Source: an uncultured Bacilli bacterium (lineage in GTDB: Bacteria > Bacillota_I > Bacilli_A > RF39 > UBA660). Taken from it: a stretch of DNA of 7,132 nt. A model generated the notes under the pieces. It was not told the origin of the DNA, ran no database searches, and saw only the letters and a list, made by a program, of their open reading frames with translations. Position numbers and translations under genes: made by a program. Shown here one piece after another: positions 1 to 5,825 of the stretch (position 1 is the first letter of the stretch; every line of letters starts with the position of its first letter). Location: assembly GCA_944329255.1 (NCBI GenBank), contig CALVIA010000050.1:1-7132 (forward strand), read 5' to 3'.

Positions 1-1
1 A

Positions 2-874
2 AGCTTACCACAAGATAAAAGCAAATTAGTTAAAATTGCGGAAGAAATGGGATATGTAGTTGGAATGACTGGAGACGGTGTTAATGATGCACCCGCTTTA
101 AAAAAAGCTGATGTTGGTTTTGCAATGGGTAGCGGTACTGAAATTGCAAAAGAAGCTAGTGATATTGTTATACTAGATGATAATTTTATATCTATATCAA
201 AAGCAATATTATATGGAAGAACTATATTTAAAAGTATTAGAAAATTTATAATTTTACAGCTAACAGCAAATTTGTGTGCACTTTCTCTTTCGATAATCGG
301 ACCATTTATAGGAATAAATACACCAGTTACAGTTATTCAAATGTTATGGATAAACATGGTTATGGATACTTTAGCAGGTTTAGCATTTAGTTTTGAACCT
401 GCATTAATAGAATACATGTATGAAAAACCTAAAAATAAAAAAGAACCAATAATTAACAAATATATGATAAATGAAATATTATTTACAGGTATATATTCAT
501 CAATATTATGTATATTATTTTTAAAACTTCCCATATTTTATGAATTATATAGAAAAAGTGGTACTAATCAATATTTTATGACAGCGTTTTTTGCTTTACT
601 AATTTTTATTGATGTATTTAATTCATTTAATGCAAGAACACACAGGTTAAATATTTTATCAAATTTGTCAAAAAACAAAGTATTTATATTAATAATTTCA
701 TTAATAATTATAATTCAATTATTTATGATTTATTATGGGGGCACAGTATTTAGAACATCAGGCCTAACATTAAAAGAGTTAATAATTACAATTGGACTTG
801 CATTCACAGTAGTACCAGTAGATTTTTTAAGAAAAATAATTATTAGATTAAAGGGAGAAAAGGGTGGTGTATAA
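2..874 (+). CDS. Calcium-transporting P-type ATPase, C-terminal fragment (5' end outside window)
   Basis: This is the C-terminal ~290 residues of a P-type ATPase that exports Ca2+ across the membrane at the cost of ATP; the family is usually 850-900 residues. The frame is open from base 2, so the ATG at 47 is internal, not a start. The hinge motif TGDGVNDAPALKKAD lies at 68-112, with its two Mg/phosphate-site aspartates at 74-76 and 86-88. Six hydrophobic segments follow, fitting M5-M10. M6 reads QMLWINMVMDT, with the Asn (353-355) and Asp (365-367) expected of a Ca2+ site. M5 (LQLTANLCAL) lacks the acidic residue of SERCA pumps and resembles plasma-membrane (type IIB) pumps; the FNSFNAR and VFRTSGLTLK motifs near the end also fit. 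The phosphorylation site (DKTGT) and M4 are upstream and unseen. Ca2+ specificity is inferred from these motifs. It is separated from mraZ by a promoter region, so it is probably a separate transcription unit. Confidence 0.9.
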   Translation, partial: SLPQDKSKLVKIAEEMGYVVGMTGDGVNDAPALKKADVGFAMGSGTEIAKEASDIVILDDNFISISKAILYGRTIFKSIRKFIILQLTANLCALSLSIIGPFIGINTPVTVIQMLWINMVMDTLAGLAFSFEPALIEYMYEKPKNKKEPIINKYMINEILFTGIYSSILCILFLKLPIFYELYRKSGTNQYFMTAFFALLIFIDVFNSFNARTHRLNILSNLSKNKVFILIISLIIIIQLFMIYYGGTVFRTSGLTLKELIITIGLAFTVVPVDFLRKIIIRLKGEKGGV

Positions 875-931
875 ATTTTACATTTAATGTGTAAAGTCGA
901 AAAAAATATTACTTTATATTCCTTTATGGTA

Positions 932-960
932 TTGTTATTTTTTAAATAAAGTAGTATTAT
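932..960 (+). promoter_or_regulatory. Predicted sigma-A-type promoter for the mraZ operon
   Basis: A -35-like TTGTTA (932-937) and a -10-like TATTAT (955-960) are separated by exactly 17 bases. They match the consensus at 4 of 6 and 5 of 6 positions. Transcription would be expected to start around 966-968, inside the first MraZ box, so bound MraZ would cover the start site. This rests on sequence only; in such AT-rich DNA the -10 match alone would be weak, but the spacing and position just ahead of the operator support it. Confidence 0.6.
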
Positions 961-961
961 A

Positions 962-1001
962 GTGGTAGACGGTGGATGAAAGTGGTAGAAAGTGGGGGAT
1001 A
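962..1001 (+). promoter_or_regulatory. MraZ operator: four 10-bp direct repeats beginning GTGG
   Basis: GTGG occurs at 962, 972, 982 and 992, a strict 10-bp period. The four units are GTGGTAGACG, GTGGATGAAA, GTGGTAGAAA and GTGGGGGATA. MraZ is known to bind direct repeats with one-helical-turn spacing upstream of its own gene (TGGGN boxes in E. coli, AAAGTG-type boxes in Mycoplasma), so these are very likely the autoregulatory boxes. The first box overlaps the predicted transcription start and the fourth contains the mraZ ribosome binding site. Confidence 0.88.
994..999 (+). promoter_or_regulatory. Ribosome binding site that decides the mraZ start
   Basis: GGGGGA lies 5 bases before the ATG at 1005. 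It supports that ATG over the in-frame GTG at 972, which falls inside the operator and has no ribosome binding site of its own. The site is part of the fourth MraZ box. Confidence 0.75.
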
Positions 1002-1004
1002 TTT

Positions 1005-1430
1005 ATGTTTATGGGTGAATATCATCACAATATTGATGAAAAAGGTAGACTCATAATGCCTTCAAAATTTAGATTTGATTTAGGAGAATCTTTTGTTGTA
1101 ACAAGGGGAATAGATTCATGTTTATTTGTTTATCCTAAAGAGACATGGTTAAAAATAACAAGCAAATTAAATGAATTGTCATTTACAAAAAAAGATGTAA
1201 GATCATTTCAAAGATTCTTTTTATCAGCAGCCACAGTATGTGAATTCGATAAACAAGGTCGAATTAATATCACATCTCCACTTATTGATTATGCAGACTT
1301 ATCAAAAGAGTGTGTAATTATAGGAGTTAATGATCGAATAGAAATATGGTCTTTAGATAAATTTAATTCATATTTAAAAGATAGTTTAACAAATGTTTCT
1401 GATATAGCAGAAAATTTATTTGAGGTTTAG
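1005..1430 (+). CDS. mraZ: MraZ, transcriptional regulator of the dcw cluster
   Basis: This 141-residue protein is a DNA-binding regulator that represses its own operon through repeats upstream of the gene. It starts MFMGEYHHNIDEKGR, the typical N terminus of Firmicutes MraZ, and carries the two tandem SpoVT/AbrB-like half-domains of the family. Each half has the DxxGR signature: DEKGR at residues 11-15 and DKQGR at 82-86. Other family stretches are TRGIDSCLFVYP, SFQRFFLSAAT and ECVIIGVNDRIEIW. Length matches the family (about 143 in B. subtilis). The frame stays open upstream to a GTG at 972, but that would add 11 unconserved residues made of operator sequence, so ATG 1005 is chosen; ATG 1011 is a weaker alternative. 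It is the first gene of the cluster, and its stop lies one base before the rsmH start. Confidence 0.96.
   Translation: MFMGEYHHNIDEKGRLIMPSKFRFDLGESFVVTRGIDSCLFVYPKETWLKITSKLNELSFTKKDVRSFQRFFLSAATVCEFDKQGRINITSPLIDYADLSKECVIIGVNDRIEIWSLDKFNSYLKDSLTNVSDIAENLFEV
1422..1425 (+). promoter_or_regulatory. Ribosome binding site inside the end of mraZ, for rsmH
   Basis: GAGG lies within the last codons of mraZ, 6 bases before the rsmH ATG at 1432. It supports that ATG over the in-frame TTG at 1420, which would place the binding site inside the coding region. The arrangement suggests translational coupling of mraZ and rsmH. Confidence 0.65.
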
Positions 1431-1431
1431 T

Positions 1432-2352
1432 ATGCATATAAGTGTTTTATTAAATGAAGCTATTGATGGATTAAATATTAAAGATGGATTAATATATGTA
1501 GATTGTACACTTGGTTATGCAGGTCATAGTGGAAAAATCCTCAAAAAGAATAAAAAGGGTTGGCTTTATGCCTTTGATCAAGATGAAACAGCAATAGAAT
1601 ATAGCCAAAAAAAATTAAGTAAAATAAGTAATAATTTTGAAATTATAAAATCAAATTTTGAAAATTTAAAAGAAGAATTACAAAAAAGAGGTATAACTAA
1701 AGTTGATGGAATATTATTTGATTTAGGTGTTTCTAGTCCTCAATTAGATACAAAAGAAAGGGGATTTAGTTATCATCAAGATGCAAGATTAGATATGAGA
1801 ATGGATAAAACAAATAAGATATCAGCTTTCGAGGTTGTAAATAATTATTCTGAAAGTAATTTAATAACAATTTTTTATAGATATGGAGAAGAAAGATATT
1901 CTAAAAGTATTGCAAGAAAAATTGTTGAATATAGAGCTAATAAACCAATTGAAACAACATTAGAACTTGTTGAAATAATTAAATCTGCTGTTCCAGAAAA
2001 ATATAAAAGAGAAACTCATCCTGCTAAAAGAGTTTTTCAAGCTATAAGAATAGAAGTTAACAGGGAATTAGATGTTTTTGAGAAAGCATTAAATGATGCT
2101 ATAGAAATGCTTAATGTAAATGGAAGAATATGTGTTATAACATTTCATTCTCTAGAAGATAAAATATGCAAAGATATATTTAAAAGAAATAGTGAGATTA
2201 ATAAAGTATTTAAGGGTTTACCAAATATTCCGTATGAGTATTTGCCAAAATTAAAAATAATTGATAAAATTCTTCCGTCAAAAGAAGAGTTGGAAAATAA
2301 TAATAGAAGTAGAAGTGCTACTTTAAGAATTGCTGAAAAAATAAAAGAATAA
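1432..2352 (+). CDS. rsmH: RsmH, 16S rRNA (cytosine(1402)-N(4))-methyltransferase
   Basis: RsmH (formerly MraW) uses S-adenosylmethionine to methylate N4 of C1402 in the decoding centre of 16S rRNA; it is cytoplasmic. The 306-residue product has the family landmarks in order: HISVLLNEAIDGL at the N terminus, SAM-binding motif I VDCTLGYAGHS (23-33), FDQD (48-51), DGILFDLGVSSPQLD (92-106), RGFSYHQDARLDMRMD (110-125), the RNA-contacting HPAKRVFQAIRIEVN region (196-210), FHSLEDK (238-244) and the C-terminal RSRSATLRIAEK. Length is normal (about 310). ATG 1432 gives the conserved N terminus and has a GAGG site; an in-frame TTG at 1420 would add four residues. Nothing appears damaged or missing. 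It follows mraZ with a 1-base gap, the order conserved across most bacteria. Confidence 0.97.
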   Translation: MHISVLLNEAIDGLNIKDGLIYVDCTLGYAGHSGKILKKNKKGWLYAFDQDETAIEYSQKKLSKISNNFEIIKSNFENLKEELQKRGITKVDGILFDLGVSSPQLDTKERGFSYHQDARLDMRMDKTNKISAFEVVNNYSESNLITIFYRYGEERYSKSIARKIVEYRANKPIETTLELVEIIKSAVPEKYKRETHPAKRVFQAIRIEVNRELDVFEKALNDAIEMLNVNGRICVITFHSLEDKICKDIFKRNSEINKVFKGLPNIPYEYLPKLKIIDKILPSKEELENNNRSRSATLRIAEKIKE

Positions 2353-2364
2353 AAAGGTGAGATT

Positions 2365-2658
2365 ATGGTAAGAAAAAAGAAAATTAAATTATTTAGAATT
2401 GAAAGAATGATGATAAAAATATGTACAATTTTGTTAGTTATTTTTCCAGTTTCAATAGTATTAAGTAAAGCAGCACTATCTAATGTAAATTTGGAAGTAG
2501 AAAAGTTAAAAAGAGAAGTTATAACAAAACAAAATTCTAATGAAAGTTTGACTATGAAAGTAAACGAATTAAAATCTTTAGCAAACATTGATGTTATTGC
2601 AGAAAATGAAGGATTGAGTTATAATAGTGATAATATTATAGTTATATCAAATAATTAG
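2365..2658 (+). CDS. ftsL: FtsL-like cell division protein
   Basis: This is a 97-residue bitopic membrane protein. A basic N terminus (KKKIK, R11, R14) precedes one hydrophobic segment at about residues 16-37. A charged, heptad-like stretch follows (about 40-74: VEKLKREV, MKVNELKSL), then a short C-terminal part, IDVIAENEGLSYNSDNIIVI, that resembles the FtsL/DivIC end. FtsL pairs with DivIC and DivIB to recruit and activate septal peptidoglycan synthesis. FtsL proteins diverge strongly in sequence, so the call rests on topology, size, the coiled coil and position between rsmH and pbpB, exactly where ftsL sits in Firmicutes. AGGTGA at 2355-2360 lies 4 bases before the ATG; the gap to rsmH is 12 bases. 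The symbol is positional; homology to a named FtsL was not tested. Confidence 0.82.
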   Translation: MVRKKKIKLFRIERMMIKICTILLVIFPVSIVLSKAALSNVNLEVEKLKREVITKQNSNESLTMKVNELKSLANIDVIAENEGLSYNSDNIIVISNN

Positions 2659-2668
2659 AGGTGTATAT

Positions 2669-4798
2669 ATGAAAAGAAGAATAAACGTTAATAAGGTTAA
2701 ATTTAATAAACTAATTATTGCTTTTGTTCTTCTTTTTTTTGTTGTAGTTGCAACTCGTCTTACTGTTTTAGCGTTATCTAGTGAAATAGATGGAATAAAC
2801 ATGAAAGAATTTGTTTCAAATAGAAATACAAGAAAGAAAACTAATTATGCCAAAAGAGGGAATATATATGATAGTTCAGGAAATATATTAGCACAAACAG
2901 TAAATTCATATACAGTAATAGCGTATCTTTCAGAAACAAGAAGTGAAGGATTTAAGACACCACAACATGTTATTGATAAAGAAAAAACAGCCAAAGAATT
3001 ATCTCCAATAATAGGTATGAGTGAAGAGGCTATATTATTATTATTAAATAGAAATGCATATCAAGTAGAATTAGGACCTGGTGGAAGAGATATTACCGAA
3101 TTAAAAAAAGAACAAATAGAGAAATTAAATTTACCTGGTATATCCTTTACTGCATCTTATAAAAGATATTATCAAAATGATGATTTTGCATCATATATTT
3201 TGGGATATGTAGTTACAAAAGAATCGGGTGAATTGGTTGGAGAAATGGGAATAGAAGCATATTATAATGATATGTTAAAAGGAGAAGATGGATTTACAAT
3301 TTATCAACAAGATGTTAATGGATATAAAATACCAAATACAAGAGAAGAGGTAAAAGAAAGTAAAGATGGTGTTGATATATATTTAACAATAGACAGTAAT
3401 ATTCAATTTTTTGCTGAAAAATATACCAAAGAAGCGTATGAAAACTATGATCCAGAGTGGGCTATAACAGTTGTTGCAGATGCAAAAACAGGTAAAATAC
3501 TTGCAAGTACATCTTATCCGTCATTTAATCCTAATATTAAAAATATGACTAATTATTTAAATCCATTAGTTTCATTTTCATTTGAACCAGGAAGTACAAT
3601 GAAAACATTTACATATATGGCTGCGATGGAAAAAAAGGTATATGATGGTAACGATACATTTGAATCTGGTTCTATAAAAATAGGTGAAAACGAAATATTT
3701 GATTGGAAACCGGATGGATTTGGAACAATAACATATGATGAAGGTTTTCTTCTTTCTTCAAACGTTGGAATATCGTATTTAACAAAAAATTATTTTACTG
3801 CAGAAGAATTAAAAAAATATTTTGAAAAATTTGGCTTTGGTAGTAAAACAGGAATAGAGTTACCTGGAGAATTATCAGGGACTTTAAATTTTAAATATCC
3901 AGTAGAAATTGCTAATGCTGGATTTGGGCAAGGCATAACAATTACACCTATTCAAATGATACAAGCATTAACAACTATTGCTAATGATGGAGTAATGTTA
4001 AAACCATATATAGTTGATAAAATATTAGATTATAATAATGAAATAGTGTATCAAGGCCAAAGAGAAGAAATAGGACAAGTTGTTTCTAAAAATACCACAG
4101 ATCAAATAAAGGATTTATTGTATGATGTAATATATAATGATTTATATTATTCTACTGGAGCATTATATAAAATGGAAGGATACGATTTAATAGGTAAAAC
4201 TGGAACTGCACAGTACGTTGATGAGAGCACAGGAAAATATTATTTTGACACGCTTCATTACATAAGATCATTTGCTGGGATATTTCCAAAAGATGATCCA
4301 GAAGTAATAATTTATGTTGCTTTAAAAAGGCCATATGATTCTTCTCAAGGATTAAAAACAATTGTAAGAGGGCTTGTAAAAGATATTTCAAATTATAGGG
4401 GAATATATAATCCATCATTAAATAATGAAGCATCAAGTTATGTAATTGGAAATTATTTAAATAAAGATGTAGATAAAGTAAAATCTGAATTAGAAAAAAA
4501 TTTTGAAAATATAGTAATAATTGGAGATGGAGAGAAAGTTATAGATCAATATCCAAAGGAAAATAATATTTTAAAAACAACAGAAAAAATATATTTACTT
4601 ACAAATGGTGAAAATTTAACTATACCAGATTTTAATAATTGGTCAAAAAAAGAAATAATTATATACAGTAATTTATCAAACATTAATATTGAAATAGAAG
4701 GTACTGGATTTGTTTATGAACAAAGTATAGAAAGTGGTACAAAAATAAAAAAAGATGATATAATAAGTGTAAAGATGAAAGATAACATGGATGAGTAG
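2669..4798 (+). CDS. pbpB: Class B penicillin-binding protein, PbpB/PBP2B-type division transpeptidase with two PASTA domains
   Basis: This 709-residue membrane-anchored D,D-transpeptidase cross-links septal peptidoglycan (FtsI role). An N-terminal signal anchor spans about residues 13-37. The pedestal domain begins with the RGNIYDSSGNIL motif (63-74). All three catalytic boxes are present: STMK (309-312, nucleophile Ser309, within FEPGSTMK), SSN (363-365) and KTG (510-512, within GKTGTAQY). Two C-terminal PASTA-like repeats follow at about 588-647 and 649-705, as in B. subtilis PbpB (about 716 residues) and pneumococcal PBP2x. The segment DWKPDGFGTITYDEGF before SSN is PbpB-like and differs from the IRCWKSGGHG of the SpoVD-type gene downstream, so the two are distinct paralogues. 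GAGGTG (2658-2663) overlaps the stop of the FtsL-like gene and lies 5 bases before the ATG, implying coupled translation. It ends 15 bases before the next gene. SpoVD-like assignment is the alternative but fits less well. Confidence 0.92.
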   Translation: MKRRINVNKVKFNKLIIAFVLLFFVVVATRLTVLALSSEIDGINMKEFVSNRNTRKKTNYAKRGNIYDSSGNILAQTVNSYTVIAYLSETRSEGFKTPQHVIDKEKTAKELSPIIGMSEEAILLLLNRNAYQVELGPGGRDITELKKEQIEKLNLPGISFTASYKRYYQNDDFASYILGYVVTKESGELVGEMGIEAYYNDMLKGEDGFTIYQQDVNGYKIPNTREEVKESKDGVDIYLTIDSNIQFFAEKYTKEAYENYDPEWAITVVADAKTGKILASTSYPSFNPNIKNMTNYLNPLVSFSFEPGSTMKTFTYMAAMEKKVYDGNDTFESGSIKIGENEIFDWKPDGFGTITYDEGFLLSSNVGISYLTKNYFTAEELKKYFEKFGFGSKTGIELPGELSGTLNFKYPVEIANAGFGQGITITPIQMIQALTTIANDGVMLKPYIVDKILDYNNEIVYQGQREEIGQVVSKNTTDQIKDLLYDVIYNDLYYSTGALYKMEGYDLIGKTGTAQYVDESTGKYYFDTLHYIRSFAGIFPKDDPEVIIYVALKRPYDSSQGLKTIVRGLVKDISNYRGIYNPSLNNEASSYVIGNYLNKDVDKVKSELEKNFENIVIIGDGEKVIDQYPKENNILKTTEKIYLLTNGENLTIPDFNNWSKKEIIIYSNLSNINIEIEGTGFVYEQSIESGTKIKKDDIISVKMKDNMDE

Positions 4799-4813
4799 TA
4801 AGGTGGTAGTAGT

Positions 4814-5785
4814 ATGAAAAATAGTTGCTTAAAAGATTTATTAAGATATATAAGAGATAATGAATTAATAAAAAAATATTTTATTTTATTTGAAAAGAAA
4901 TTACAATTAAAAGATTTAATTAATATTTCAGATTCAGATGCAAAAAGAATTTATTGTTCATCAAATGAAAGAATTGCATTAATAAAGATGTATGAGATAA
5001 TAAATAAATGTTTTTTTCCAAAAAATATAGTTGAATATATAATTAATATTGATTCGGATGAAATATTTAAATATAGTATAAAAGCATTAAAATCAAATAT
5101 GAATGATGACAAAAAATTAAAATATATAAAAGCTGCGTCAAGTGGATATAGTAATTTATCATCAAAATATGCATTTGGTTTGATAACAGATGCAAAATTA
5201 AAAGAAAATAGTGAAGAGTTAATAAAAATGGTAGCAAAAGCTAAAGATAAAGTATCGTTATATTTAAGAAATATATTGTTTAATGAAAGTGTAGCATTTG
5301 ATGAAAACATTGAATCGTATGTAAAATTAATATATCTAGATAATAAAGACTTTCATGCAAAATATGCTACAAGATTAATAGAAAATGATGAAATCAGAAA
5401 AGATGAAAATTGCAAATATTATATATCTGCTATAATGGCTGGAACAGGATATGTACAAACAAAATGTGTTTATGATTATCTTTTAAATGAAAAATGTAGA
5501 AATAGCAATGATTCTTTAATAATTGCATTAGAAATAGCATCTGCAAAAGAAGACTATCAAGCTATACGAGCAAAATGTTATGCTATGCAAGATGAAGCCA
5601 TAGGAAAAAAAGAGACTGTTTCAAAAGTGTGTGAAATAATCAAAGAAGAACTTAATTATAAATTTGAAAAAGAAACTACAGTAGGTGAATTGATAGAAAA
5701 AAATGATTTAAATGAGTTATTGGTTTCATTATCATCTGTTTCAAAAAATGAAAATATTACAGAAAAAACTAAAGTAAAAATATAA
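4814..5785 (+). CDS. Unrecognised cytosolic helical-repeat protein within the dcw cluster
   Basis: I do not recognise this 323-residue Lys- and Asn-rich protein. It has no signal peptide, membrane segment or catalytic motif that I can identify. It appears all-helical, with a degenerate repeat of roughly 31-37 residues. The phase is best seen at FKYSIKAL (85), SKYAFGLI (117), SLYLRNIL (148), AKYATRLI (182), TKCVYDYL (216) and AKCYAMQD (253). Each is followed by a polar turn and a second hydrophobic helix (for example ELIKMVAKAKD, KYYISAIMAGT, LIIALEIASAKED). This looks like a solenoid of helix pairs (TPR-, HEAT- or Sel1-like in style), often a protein-binding scaffold. Ribosome binding site AAGGTGG (4800-4806) is 7 bases before the ATG; the gene ends with tandem TAA stops. 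It sits 15 bases after pbpB and 31 before spoVD, where B. subtilis has no gene, suggesting co-expression. Any role in division or sporulation is inference from position. Confidence 0.85.
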   Translation: MKNSCLKDLLRYIRDNELIKKYFILFEKKLQLKDLINISDSDAKRIYCSSNERIALIKMYEIINKCFFPKNIVEYIINIDSDEIFKYSIKALKSNMNDDKKLKYIKAASSGYSNLSSKYAFGLITDAKLKENSEELIKMVAKAKDKVSLYLRNILFNESVAFDENIESYVKLIYLDNKDFHAKYATRLIENDEIRKDENCKYYISAIMAGTGYVQTKCVYDYLLNEKCRNSNDSLIIALEIASAKEDYQAIRAKCYAMQDEAIGKKETVSKVCEIIKEELNYKFEKETTVGELIEKNDLNELLVSLSSVSKNENITEKTKVKI

Positions 5786-5788
5786 TAA

Positions 5789-5825
5789 AAAAAACATATA
5801 ATTAAATGGTGATTATATGTTTTTT
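5789..5825 (+). promoter_or_regulatory. Perfect 14-bp inverted repeat enclosing the spoVD ribosome binding site and start codon
   Basis: Left arm 5789-5802 (AAAAAACATATAAT) is exactly complementary to right arm 5812-5825 (ATTATATGTTTTTT). The 9-base loop, TAAATGGTG, contains most of the GGTGA ribosome binding site (5808-5812). The spoVD ATG (5817-5819) is fully inside the right arm. Folded in mRNA it would bury the start codon and constrain the ribosome binding site. It has one G-C pair only, so it is modest in strength. It could instead act as a weak terminator or attenuator because the stem ends in a U run. No function is demonstrated. Confidence 0.5.

Noticed and set aside
1..6. HindIII site AAGCTT exactly at the window start, suggesting a cloned restriction fragment
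   Set aside because: A six-base match at an AT-rich edge can be chance, and the sequence reads straight through as normal P-type ATPase coding sequence.
877..895. TTTACA/TGTAAA inverted repeat just after the Ca2+ ATPase gene as a terminator
   Set aside because: The stem is only 6 bp and AT-rich, with no T run after it, so it does not support a rho-independent terminator.
972..1004. In-frame GTG upstream start for mraZ
   Set aside because: It would translate the operator repeats into 11 unconserved residues, while ATG 1005 has a ribosome binding site and gives the standard MFMGEY N terminus.
1420..1431. In-frame TTG as the start of rsmH
   Set aside because: It overlaps mraZ and the GAGG site; ATG 1432 gives the conserved HISVLLNEAI start with proper spacing.
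2145..2588. Long reverse-strand open frame across the end of rsmH and the ftsL-like gene, plus others at 337-534, 4152-4436, 4951-5310 and 6391-6615
   Set aside because: All lie opposite well-supported coding regions, have low-complexity hydrophobic or Leu/Phe/Ile-rich translations, and match no family I recognise.
4803..4809. Single GTGGTAG resembling an MraZ box before the unknown gene
   Set aside because: It stands alone without 10-bp partners and is better explained as the ribosome binding site of the gene starting at 4814.
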